Below, piece after piece: positions 19,946 through 27,962 of a stretch of DNA of 64,000 nucleotides. Every line of letters begins with the position of its first letter. The first letter of the stretch is position 1. Below the pieces are notes generated by a model that worked only from the letters and a program-made list of their open reading frames with translations, did no database searches and was not told where the DNA came from. The stretch is from Clavibacter michiganensis. GTDB lineage: Bacteria; Actinomycetota; Actinomycetes; Actinomycetales; Microbacteriaceae. Position numbers and translations under genes: made by a program. The stretch spans positions 1,550,001-1,614,000 of the forward strand of contig NZ_CP080437.1 in assembly GCF_021216655.1 (NCBI RefSeq). Direction: 5' to 3'.

Positions 19946-20923
19946 CTAGGCCGCGCCGTCGAACATGCTCGTGACGGATCCGTCGTCGAAGACCTCGTGG
20001 ATCGCGCGGGCCAGCAGCGGCGCGATGGGCAGCACCGTGAGCTTGTCCCAGCGCTTGTCCTCGGGGATCGGCAGCGTGTCGGTGACCACGACCGAGTCGA
20101 TGTGCGGGCTGTCCAGGATCTGCGTGGCCGGGTCGGAGAAGACCGCGTGCGTTGCCGCGACGACGACGCCCGTGGCGCCGTTCTTCTTCAGGGCCTCGGC
20201 GGCGGAGACGATGGTGCGGCCGGTGTCGATCAGGTCGTCCACCAGGAGGCACACGCGGCCGGCGACGTCGCCGACGATCTCGTGGACGGTGACCTGGTTG
20301 TGCACCTTCGGGTCGCGGCGCTTGTGGATGATGGCGAGCGGCGCGCCGAGCTTGTCGCTCCAGATGTCGGCGACGCGCACGCGACCCATGTCGGGCGAGA
20401 CGACCGTGAGCGTCTTGGAGTCGAGCACGGAGCGCATGTGCTCGAGGAGCACGGGCATCGCGAAGAGGTGGTCGACGGGGCCGTCGAAGAAGCCCTGGAT
20501 CTGCGCGGCGTGCAGGTCGACCGACATGATGCGGTCGGCGCCGGCGGCCTTGAAGAGGTCGGCGACGAGGCGGGCGGAGATCGGCTCGCGGCCGCGGCCC
20601 TTCTTGTCCTGCCGGGCGTAGGGGTAGAACGGGGCGACCACGGTGATCCGCTTGGCCGAGGCCCGCTTCATCGCGTCGACCATGATGAGCTGCTCCATGA
20701 GCCACTCGTTGATGGGCGCGGTGTGCGACTGGATGACGAACGCATCGCTGCCGCGGACGCTCTCGTCGTAGCGGATGTAGAGCTCGCCGTTGGCGAAGGT
20801 CCGCGCGTCGGTGTGCACGAGGGTCGTCTCGAGCTCCTCGGCGATCTGCTCGGCGAGCTCGGGGTGCGCGCGACCGGTGACGATCACGAGCCGCTTCTCT
20901 CCGGCGGTCTTGATTGCGGACAC
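19946..20923 (-). CDS. prs: Ribose-phosphate pyrophosphokinase
   Basis: 325 aa class I PRPP synthetase: makes 5-phosphoribosyl 1-pyrophosphate from ribose 5-phosphate and ATP for nucleotide, His and Trp synthesis. Motifs: RYDESVRGSDAFVIQSH, PFYPYARQDKKGRGREPISARLVADL, the SVDLHAAQIQGFF stretch and the PRPP loop VCLLVDDLIDTGRTIV. Starts 14 bp after the glmU stop; glmU-prs is a conserved actinobacterial operon. Confidence 0.96.
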   Translation of the reverse strand: MSAIKTAGEKRLVIVTGRAHPELAEQIAEELETTLVHTDARTFANGELYIRYDESVRGSDAFVIQSHTAPINEWLMEQLIMVDAMKRASAKRITVVAPFYPYARQDKKGRGREPISARLVADLFKAAGADRIMSVDLHAAQIQGFFDGPVDHLFAMPVLLEHMRSVLDSKTLTVVSPDMGRVRVADIWSDKLGAPLAIIHKRRDPKVHNQVTVHEIVGDVAGRVCLLVDDLIDTGRTIVSAAEALKKNGATGVVVAATHAVFSDPATQILDSPHIDSVVVTDTLPIPEDKRWDKLTVLPIAPLLARAIHEVFDDGSVTSMFDGAA

Positions 20924-20937
20924 GGGACTCCGTCTCG

Positions 20938-22482
20938 TCAGTGCTGCTCGGTGTGCTCGGTCCCGGACGGATCGTCCTGGTGCCCCTCGGCCGCCTCGAC
21001 GGCGGCCCGGGCCTCGGGGGTGCCCGGTCGCTTCGCCTCGGTCCAGCCGACCATGTTGCGTTGCGGCACCACCGAGATGCCGAGTGCGCCGGGCGGCACG
21101 TCCTTGCGGATGACGGCACCGGCACCCGTGTAGGAGCCGGTACCGATCCTAACCGGTGCGACGAGGACGTTCCGCGAGCCGAGGTGCACGTGGTCGCCCA
21201 CCTCGGTGCGGTGCTTCGTGTGCCCGTCGTAGTTCGCGAAGACCGCGCCGGCGCCGATGTTGGTGTGCTCGCCGATGGTCGCGTCGCCCACGTAGCTGAG
21301 GTGCGGGACCTTGCTGCCCACGCCGATCTCCACGTTCTTCGTCTCGACGTAGGCGCCGATCTTGCCGTCGTCGCCGAGGCGCGTGCCGGGTCGCAGGAAG
21401 GAGAACGGGCCGACCGTCGCGCGGGCGCCGATGACGGCCAGCTCCGCGTCGGTGCGGCGGACGGTCGCGTCCTCGCCGACCTCGGTGTCGCGGAGGGTCG
21501 TGTCCGGGCCGACCGTCGCGCCCGCGGCGACCGTGGACGCACCGAGGATCTGCGTGCCCGGGAGGACGGTGACGTCGGCGGCGAGCGTCGCCTTGACGTC
21601 GATCCAGGTGGTGCGCGGATCCTGGATCGTCACGCCCGCGAGCTGCCAGCGGCGGATGATGCGCGCGTTCAGCTCGGTGGCCGCGGCCGTGAGCTGGACG
21701 CGGTCGTTGATGCCGGCGACGAGCCAGCTGTCGCGCACCGGCAGGCCCTCGATGGCTCCGCCCGCGCGGCGGATCACGTCGGCCGCGTCGGTGAGGTACT
21801 TCTCGCGCTGGGCGTTGTCGGTGCCGATGGCGCCGAGGGTCTGGCGGAGCGCCTCGGCGTCGAACACGTAGACGCCCGCGTTGACCTCGTCGATGCGGAG
21901 CTGCTCGCCGGTCGCGTCCTTCTGCTCGACGATGGCCTCGAACGCGCCGTCCTGGCCGCGGATGATGCGGCCGTTGCCGGTCGGGTCGTCGAGGCGCGCG
22001 GTGAGGAGCGTGAGGTCGTTGCGCGCCTGGCGGTGCGCGGAGACGAGCGAACGGAGCGTGGCCGCGTCGAGCAGGGGCACGTCGCCCGAGAGCACGACGA
22101 CCTGGCCGGTGAAGCCGTCGGGCAGGGCCGTGATGCCCACCTCCACCGCGCGGCCGGTGCCCGGGATCTCGTCCTGGTCGACCACGAGGGCCTGCGGCGA
22201 CAGCGCGCGCACGACCTCGACGACCTGGTCGCGATCGTGGCGCACGACCGTGACGATGTGGCGCGCGCCGAGCTCCTCCGCGGTCGCGAGCACGTGGCCG
22301 ACGAGCGGCAGGCCGGCGAGCGGGTGCAGGACCTTGGGCAGGCGGGAGCGCATGCGGGTGCCCTGGCCGGCGGCGAGGATCACGACCGCGATGGAGGGGC
22401 TGCGCGGCTCGCCGTCGACGTCGAGCTCGCCCGTGACTATGGGGATCTCGCGGGTCGTCGGCGTGATGTCTGAGTCGGTCAT
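20938..22482 (-). CDS. glmU: Bifunctional GlmU: N-acetylglucosamine-1-P uridyltransferase/acetyltransferase
   Basis: 514 aa. Makes UDP-GlcNAc for peptidoglycan in two steps. N-terminal uridyltransferase: VVILAAGQGTRMRSRLPKVLHPLAG and LSGDVPLLDA with DEVNAGVYVFD; C-terminal left-handed beta-helix acetyltransferase with hexapeptide repeats and HLSYVGDATIGEHTNIGAGAVFANYDG. The ATG at 22482 (CAGGAGATCGCC upstream) adds about 28 residues before the Rossmann strand; the longer upstream frame has no coding character. In relatives I expect tRNA-Gln to sit directly upstream; here the island intervenes. Confidence 0.95.
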   Translation of the reverse strand: MTDSDITPTTREIPIVTGELDVDGEPRSPSIAVVILAAGQGTRMRSRLPKVLHPLAGLPLVGHVLATAEELGARHIVTVVRHDRDQVVEVVRALSPQALVVDQDEIPGTGRAVEVGITALPDGFTGQVVVLSGDVPLLDAATLRSLVSAHRQARNDLTLLTARLDDPTGNGRIIRGQDGAFEAIVEQKDATGEQLRIDEVNAGVYVFDAEALRQTLGAIGTDNAQREKYLTDAADVIRRAGGAIEGLPVRDSWLVAGINDRVQLTAAATELNARIIRRWQLAGVTIQDPRTTWIDVKATLAADVTVLPGTQILGASTVAAGATVGPDTTLRDTEVGEDATVRRTDAELAVIGARATVGPFSFLRPGTRLGDDGKIGAYVETKNVEIGVGSKVPHLSYVGDATIGEHTNIGAGAVFANYDGHTKHRTEVGDHVHLGSRNVLVAPVRIGTGSYTGAGAVIRKDVPPGALGISVVPQRNMVGWTEAKRPGTPEARAAVEAAEGHQDDPSGTEHTEQH

Positions 22483-22768
22483 GGCGATCTCCTGATCTGC
22501 GTTGCGTCTCTCCGGCGCGGCCGGCGGGCGTCGCGAGGTGTTCGGTCTGGTCGCGGATGCCACTGGTGGTAAGGATCTCGGATCCGAGCGGTCACGGGCG
22601 TTCCGCGGCTTTGGGATCCTGCTCCACGGCCTGGTCTGCACCCTATGGGGAAGCGCCTCGCAGCTCCCGCTTGACAAGCAGCCGGAGACGCCTCACATGG
22701 TGCCCGAGGCTCAAGGCCAGCTTGCTTCGGTCCTGGCGCCTGACCGCGCGCTCAAAAGGTTACGCGAA

Positions 22769-23206
22769 TCAGCGTGAGTCTGAAGCCGCAGCAGGACACA
22801 TCTCAGGGCTGGGGTCCGAGGGCGTGTATCCGAGGGTGACAGACCCCTCGATGACGACGAAGGCCGCGGCCATGACTCCGGCCACCTTGCCTCTGAAGTC
22901 GAGGAAATTCTTCCCCGGATCCGACATCAAGTGCGCGACAGCGCGCGCTGCGCTAGCGAGCAGCGAAACGATACTCACGGAGAGTACAAGGATGGCGAGC
23001 CCAGTGGCCGGCCTCCCACACGTTCCGAACGTCACGTCGTGCGCGTTCCAAGCTCCGATGGCGAGCACTACACCGCTTATGAGCACCGCGAAGAGGGCCG
23101 CCAAACCAAGGTGCTGACCCTCGGGCTCTCGACTCCCTTTGCGTACCCGCACCCCGGGCACACAGGCGGCAGATTCTGCTCGTGCAGGATCACCCTCGCT
23201 TTTCAC
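22769..23206 (-). CDS. Hypothetical membrane protein with three TM helices
   Basis: 145 aa, not recognised. Three hydrophobic helices (about 34-57, GLAALFAVLISGVVLAIGAW; 67-87, GLAILVLSVSIVSLLASA; 107-128, VAGVMAAAFVVIEGSVTLGY), with a basic N-terminus and a short polar C-terminus. First gene at the left side of the island. The start is uncertain. Codon use is less GC-extreme than in the flanks, so it may be foreign. Confidence 0.5.
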   Translation of the reverse strand: MKSEGDPARAESAACVPGVRVRKGSREPEGQHLGLAALFAVLISGVVLAIGAWNAHDVTFGTCGRPATGLAILVLSVSIVSLLASAARAVAHLMSDPGKNFLDFRGKVAGVMAAAFVVIEGSVTLGYTPSDPSPEMCPAAASDSR

Positions 23207-23238
23207 ATTGCTGAGAGTACCTCATTCCCACGGGCGGC

Positions 23239-23448
23239 ATGGGCGAGAACACGGTGGACAGTCGCGTCCTGTTTACATTCAGTTGGGCGCACCTTATGGT
23301 GCTGCTCGGCAACCTACCTGCAGAGCAGCTACACGACGCGTGGCGGCCGTCACGACAGACAGCCCTTAAGTCCGGCATTCAGGCCGCTGCGCAGCTTTTG
23401 GTCGACAAATTGAACGACAGCGACGAAGCCCGCTTCTTCAAGAACTGA
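23239..23448 (+). CDS. Possible small protein or gene remnant
   Basis: 69-aa open frame, not recognised. The second half (HDAWRPSRQTALKSGIQAAAQLLVDKLNDSDEARFFKN) reads like an amphipathic helix and looks more protein-like than the other frames here. No clear Shine-Dalgarno. It could equally be the 3' remnant of a decayed island gene. Confidence 0.3.
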   Translation: MGENTVDSRVLFTFSWAHLMVLLGNLPAEQLHDAWRPSRQTALKSGIQAAAQLLVDKLNDSDEARFFKN

Positions 23449-23759
23449 TTGGCACTGGCCTTGGCGCTCGAACGAGCTGAGGACGCTCCTGTTCGTCGGA
23501 GTGGGTTGGCGGCAGGCGATGTCATCGAGTACCCGGTCGTTACGCGGCTCGTTCCTGGAATACAGAGCCGGGATGAGCTGCGTATAGAGCACGACGAATG
23601 GTTGACCCGATAGCGCAGGCCTGCCGCATGCAGGAGTCACCGGACGGCGAGTTCCGGTTTGGTGTCGCGGCCCTTGTTATTCTGCATCGAACGACGTGTG
23701 CCGTCCATCGTCGCCCAAGAAATCTGTTCTCCACTCGTCACTCGAGCATCTCTCCGAAG
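23449..23759. other. Non-coding stretch inside the island
   Basis: About 310 bp between the small open frame and the end of the Z1 gene. Open frames on both strands are short, lack start signals and overlap each other. No hairpin or repeat stood out. Probably decayed island DNA. Confidence 0.4.
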
Positions 23760-26700
23760 TCAGTCGGCGTCGATGATCTGCCCGTAGTCGACATCGGAAC
23801 GCTTGGCACGGAAGCCGACACGGCTGAGCGACTTTGTTGACGTCGGCATAACGATCGAGAAGAGCGTCGCCACATCCTTAGCTTCGGCAGGTCCCTCAAT
23901 CTCTGACGTCTTCCGGCTGAGGGCCGAGCCGTCAGGTCTGATCACGTCGTCGGCGAAAGTGAACAGGATCGCTCCGCGGCCCTTCTCTCGTCGCAGTGAA
24001 TTGGCCTCCGGTCCGGTAGGCCCTTCCTTCGATGCCCCCGCGATGAACTCGACGGCATGACGCTGGCGAGCAGAGCTTCCGGAGAATCCTCGACGATCAC
24101 CACGCCTCTTGCGCTGAAGAATCTGCACACGTCGTCCCGTGACGTCGTGAAGCTGCTCGCCGGCGACCGACAGCTCGGGGAAGATGAGGGCGAAGTCATC
24201 GAGCTGTCCGACCTCGACGGCCCGTTTGATGAACGCGACCGTGGGCTTGAATGAGTAGCCGTCCGCCCAGGTGAACTTGTCAAGCACCTCGGCGACTTCG
24301 CCCGCGGGGACGATGGCCACTCGAGCCGTGTAGCTGCGCGCCAAATCCGTCAGAAGGTCTACCGCTTCGCCCCGCTCATCAAGCCACGGGGTAACAAGTC
24401 CGAAGTGGCGTGCGTTGGCGGCTCCGGTTCCTCTATCAGCGTGCATAGGAAAGTCGCGCGTCTTGCCGGGGCTTCCCTCGACAGCGATTTCGGTGTTGTA
24501 CATTTTGTTCCCGGAGGTCGGCCGGAGCCACGGAAGCTGCTGGAACACGAGAGGCGGGACGTCGATCGGCCGCATTGCCGGTCGCCCGGTCACGGGGTCC
24601 ACCTCCGAGAACTCGTCAAGCTGGTCGCGGAATGCCTCCTCGTCCTGCACCATCGCGGTGAAGGCGTCGTACAGGTCGTAGCTCTTGCCGCGAGAGTCCG
24701 TGACGTCACGCGCAATATACAGCCGAACGAGGTCGCGGTAGCCGGGCCGGTAGCCGAACCAGCGCCCCATCTGCATGAAAGTGTCGGCGGCCATGGCGCG
24801 ACGCTTGAAGTAGGTAACGGTGAGACCTTCGACGGTGAAGCCGCGGCTGAGCTTGGTGCCGCCGACCATGATGCGCCAGTAGTCCTTGGTCGTAAAGTCC
24901 ATTGCGTCGTAGTCGCTCTCTTTGGAGCCGTTCACGACGACGACGGGGTTGTTGTCCGACATGACCTTGCCGACCGCTTCACCGATGTATTCGGCGAGGT
25001 CCTCGAACGCCATAGGAAGCTTGACACCCCAGCCGCGTGCTCGGTGCACTGGGGCGAAGTCGGTCTCGTAGAGCTCGCGCAGCCTGGCCTTCGCCTCCGG
25101 CGAGCGATAGCTGGCCTCCGCCCACACCTGACGGATCAGCGTCGCGAGGGTGCTGTGCGCGGCCTGTGTTACTTCCTCGTGTACGAGCATCGTGTGGTGG
25201 CGGAACTTCAGGTCCGGATTCTGCGTCTGCCGCCACAGTTTGATAGCGCCGGTGAGAACGAAGGCGTCGAGAGCCTGCCGGATCTCGGTCATCTCGGCCG
25301 CCGATCCCGGTGCGGCGAGGAGGTTGCGCACGTGCGCCTCCTCGTTGGAGTTCGCAGCGGTCGCTTCCTCATCCGGCTGCAGGGGTTCGAGGTCGTGGAA
25401 CATTGTACCGCCCATGTAGTCGGCCGAGGCCTTGAGCCTCACGATGAAATCTCGCGGGAAGATGTCGATCTCGTCATCCGGCTCGACGAACACGTTCGCA
25501 AACGGCGTGGCCGTGTAGCCGACGTATTGAGCCCGCGGCATGGTATCCAGAATGTTCGAGATCAGCTTGTTGATCGCGGTCCTGTCCTTCTCCTCGTCCG
25601 CGCGCCGGGCCTTTTTAGAGTTATTCTTGGTGTTGACCGACGCTTGGTCCGCTTCGTCGTCGATCAGAAGCACGGGAATCTCATCGAGGCGCGTCCTGAC
25701 GTTCTTCAGATCAGTGAGGAGCTTGGTGAGTACAGACTTGTTCTTTTTGACCACTGCAATGCGCACGTTCGTGCCGAAGAGGTTGTCGGGGTGGTTCACC
25801 GGCTTGCTCACGTCGACGAGCTCGGCGGCCGAGCGGAAGTCGAGCGTGTCCAGACCTTGCTTCAACGCCTTGTAGTCGCCGCTCGCCGTGGTGAGGCGTT
25901 TGATCGAGGGAATGTCCCGGCGCGCGTTGACATCGATGTCGTGTCGGAGGAACTTGCCGGCGAGCCAGTCCGTGTCGCCGCTGCCAGCGTAGTCGACGTC
26001 GCGAACGGCGTTGACGTCGTTCTTGTCGTGGCCGCCGAGGATGTTCTCCTCGCCGATCAGCTCCATGTCCAGGCGCCGTTGGGTCTGTCCGCGCAGAAGT
26101 TCGATCGTGCCGGTCAGCACGATGACGAGCCGGTAGCCAGCGTCGATGGACTTCGCGATCATGCCGGTGAAGTTGGCGGTCTTGCCGCTCTGCACGTAGC
26201 CGACGACGAGGCCGCGCGAAGAATAGGCGGCTGCGGCGGCGGGGTCGACGAGCCGGCTGACGATTGTCGAGGCGGACGCGTCGACCTCGGCGATCGCCTC
26301 GGGCTTCCACTTCTTGCCTTCTAGTACGCCCTTGTAGGCCTTCCAATAGAAGTCACGTTCCTGGCGGCCCGTCGTGTACCAGGGGTCCCACCGCTCGCTC
26401 GTGATGACGGAGTCCACGAGCGCCTGGCTCGGGAACGCCTCATCGACACGGGTGCGCGCAGCATCGCTTAACTTCAGTAGGTCGTATATCCTCTGGCGTC
26501 GGGTGGCGGATCCGACCGCGGCGCCATCCGGCCACGCGGCCCCCTCCGCCACGTCCCATTGCGCGAGCGCGATGTGTGCCGCGTACCGCGCGGGGTCGTT
26601 CACGCCAGCCTCGACGATGAAGGAGACCACCGAGGCCTCATCGACGGCGTCGTGGCCGCCTTCCTCGACGTCGAGATTCACGCGTGGGAGCAGGGCCTTC

Positions 26701-26774
26701 GGCCCCGACTTCTCCATTGCGTTGAAGGCGGACTGGATCGCGCTCGCGAGTGCGCCCGGCTCTACAGTGCTCAT
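23760..26774 (-). CDS. Z1-domain superfamily 2 ATPase (restriction-system motor)
   Basis: 1004 aa. Motifs of a helicase-like SF2 ATPase with the Z1 domain: Walker A GYVQSGKT (192-199), Walker B LLIDDEADQAS (Asp372-Asp376), motif III GYTATPFANV (419-428), motif V-like GGTKLSRGFTVEGLTV (638-653) and the Z1 hallmark MQMGRWFGYR (667-676) with DLVRLYIARD. Z1 proteins are the NTP-hydrolysing N subunits of the NgoAVII/CglI type of ATP-dependent restriction systems and also occur in restriction operons with MORC ATPases. Here it directly follows a PD-(D/E)XK protein (ATGA overlap at 26771-26774) and faces a MORC ATPase and a C5 methyltransferase. Inferred role: ATP-driven translocation or activation of DNA cleavage. 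All ATPase motifs look intact. Confidence 0.88.
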   Translation of the reverse strand: MSTVEPGALASAIQSAFNAMEKSGPKALLPRVNLDVEEGGHDAVDEASVVSFIVEAGVNDPARYAAHIALAQWDVAEGAAWPDGAAVGSATRRQRIYDLLKLSDAARTRVDEAFPSQALVDSVITSERWDPWYTTGRQERDFYWKAYKGVLEGKKWKPEAIAEVDASASTIVSRLVDPAAAAAYSSRGLVVGYVQSGKTANFTGMIAKSIDAGYRLVIVLTGTIELLRGQTQRRLDMELIGEENILGGHDKNDVNAVRDVDYAGSGDTDWLAGKFLRHDIDVNARRDIPSIKRLTTASGDYKALKQGLDTLDFRSAAELVDVSKPVNHPDNLFGTNVRIAVVKKNKSVLTKLLTDLKNVRTRLDEIPVLLIDDEADQASVNTKNNSKKARRADEEKDRTAINKLISNILDTMPRAQYVGYTATPFANVFVEPDDEIDIFPRDFIVRLKASADYMGGTMFHDLEPLQPDEEATAANSNEEAHVRNLLAAPGSAAEMTEIRQALDAFVLTGAIKLWRQTQNPDLKFRHHTMLVHEEVTQAAHSTLATLIRQVWAEASYRSPEAKARLRELYETDFAPVHRARGWGVKLPMAFEDLAEYIGEAVGKVMSDNNPVVVVNGSKESDYDAMDFTTKDYWRIMVGGTKLSRGFTVEGLTVTYFKRRAMAADTFMQMGRWFGYRPGYRDLVRLYIARDVTDSRGKSYDLYDAFTAMVQDEEAFRDQLDEFSEVDPVTGRPAMRPIDVPPLVFQQLPWLRPTSGNKMYNTEIAVEGSPGKTRDFPMHADRGTGAANARHFGLVTPWLDERGEAVDLLTDLARSYTARVAIVPAGEVAEVLDKFTWADGYSFKPTVAFIKRAVEVGQLDDFALIFPELSVAGEQLHDVTGRRVQILQRKRRGDRRGFSGSSARQRHAVEFIAGASKEGPTGPEANSLRREKGRGAILFTFADDVIRPDGSALSRKTSEIEGPAEAKDVATLFSIVMPTSTKSLSRVGFRAKRSDVDYGQIIDAD

Positions 26775-27763
26775 GCCTCTCCCTCGCAGAAGCCGTTCAA
26801 CGGTGCGGGTGCATCGGTGAAGGGAAAATCGGTGACATTGAGACGATATGAGACGTCGCCGACATGCACCGGCTGAGGTACCACTGCATCCAGGCGTGGG
26901 CGCGTGATCGCTGGGAAGCGTTCATCGACAAGGAAGGCCCTCGGGCGGCTGCGGTACTGGAATCGCAGAGCGTAGAGGTCGCGTGCCTCATCCCGCCAGC
27001 CAGCTGATTCCAAGCGGTCGTCGAGGGTCCGAGAACTGTGGCCAATACTGGAGCGCACCTCGTCCACCAGCTGCGGAAGGGTGAAGCCGTCTTGGCCGCG
27101 CCCCGCGAGGGTGAGCTGGATCGAGACCAGATACAGCGGGCGGCCCGGCGAGGGCATCAGCTGGGTCTCGGAGCCGATCACGTGCAACCGCGAATCGGAC
27201 CTGGTGGTCTTTACCTCCGCCTCGAAGTCATCGAAACCGAAGTCGTGCTCCCCGGACTCGGGGCCCAGCCAGGCGCCGACGGCAGCATCCTCGCCGATCA
27301 CGTCGATCACGTGCCGCAGCAGGAGCAGTTCACCGAGGAAGCCAGCCTCCTTCTCGTCCGTCAGGCGGCGGCGCCTGCTGAGGAGGTCCTTCAGTGCTTC
27401 GAGCGTTTCGCAGAGCGCGTGACGCAGCGTTGCTCCATGCTGCATCTGGTCGACGACGGACTCCGCAAGCGTGTACGCCTCGTACCGCATGCCTGCCGCG
27501 TCGATGTCAATGCGGAACCACTTCCCCGAACGGCCGGGGAGGACCGTCGCGGCAACAGAGATTCGCTCAAAAGCGGAGACATCGGGCACCTCACCCCGCG
27601 TCGGCACGTACAGGCTGATCTGCTGAGCGTGAGGATCGATATCGAGGAAGGCATCGATCTTCGCGCTCAACCGGAACCGAGCTGGCGCCGCCGCCCGGAA
27701 ATACACGTCTACTGTCTCCGGCGTCAGATGCTGAACGACTTTCTCCGTCAGGCCGCCGACCAT
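26771..27763 (-). CDS. PD-(D/E)XK nuclease family protein (DUF4420-like)
   Basis: 330 aa. The candidate catalytic centre is Glu145 in EAGFLGELLLLRHV, Asp174 in GEHDFGFDDF and Glu183-x-Lys185 in EAEVKTT, the typical E...D...ExK arrangement of PD-(D/E)XK nucleases. The overall layout matches the PD-(D/E)XK motif protein (DUF4420) often encoded next to Z1 genes. ATG at 27763 follows an AGGGGGGA Shine-Dalgarno 4-5 nt upstream; the longer upstream frame would cross the divergent promoter. Its stop overlaps the Z1 start, so the two are made together. Likely the restriction nuclease subunit that cuts unmethylated DNA; this is inference from context and motif. Confidence 0.8.
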   Translation of the reverse strand: MVGGLTEKVVQHLTPETVDVYFRAAAPARFRLSAKIDAFLDIDPHAQQISLYVPTRGEVPDVSAFERISVAATVLPGRSGKWFRIDIDAAGMRYEAYTLAESVVDQMQHGATLRHALCETLEALKDLLSRRRRLTDEKEAGFLGELLLLRHVIDVIGEDAAVGAWLGPESGEHDFGFDDFEAEVKTTRSDSRLHVIGSETQLMPSPGRPLYLVSIQLTLAGRGQDGFTLPQLVDEVRSSIGHSSRTLDDRLESAGWRDEARDLYALRFQYRSRPRAFLVDERFPAITRPRLDAVVPQPVHVGDVSYRLNVTDFPFTDAPAPLNGFCEGEA

Positions 27764-27962
27764 AGATCCCCCCTGCTCGTCCGCCGTGCTGCTTCTCCGG
27801 GCCGATGCACCGCTCGAGCAACGAGGGCACCGTGCAGCGCACCCGCCGAGCCTAGCCGGGTCGAGGGGAGCGCCTGCTCCCCCCATTTTGGGGAGAACGC
27901 CGGTACTTGATCCGAGGGATCCCGGTCGCTGAGTGTCCGACGAGGGCTGTAGCGTCCCGGGC
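27764..27962. promoter_or_regulatory. Divergent promoter region of the defence module with iterated half-sites
   Basis: 199 bp between the start codons of the nuclease (minus) and the MORC-sigma gene (plus). It holds three alternating half-sites, GGGGAG at 27865-27870, CTCCCC at 27877-27882 and GGGGAG at 27890-27895, so that neighbouring pairs form two overlapping inverted repeats with starts 12-13 bp apart. A second palindrome, GGGATCCC, lies near 27917. This looks like an operator that could control both operons; the binding protein is unknown. Confidence 0.5.
27949..27954 (+). promoter_or_regulatory. Candidate -10 box for a leaderless MORC-sigma transcript
   Basis: TAGCGT matches the actinobacterial TANNNT -10 pattern and ends 8 nt before the ATG at 27963, the spacing expected if transcription starts at the start codon. 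No good -35 is seen and no strong Shine-Dalgarno precedes the ATG. Confidence 0.35.

Noticed and set aside
22502..22777. Plus-strand 91-codon frame over the glmU leader
   Set aside because: Overlaps the glmU promoter region, has no Shine-Dalgarno and no recognisable domain.
22483..23760. Second attachment-site copy of the tRNA-Gln 3' end at the left island edge
   Set aside because: No stretch resembling the T arm and acceptor 3' strand of tRNA-Gln was found.
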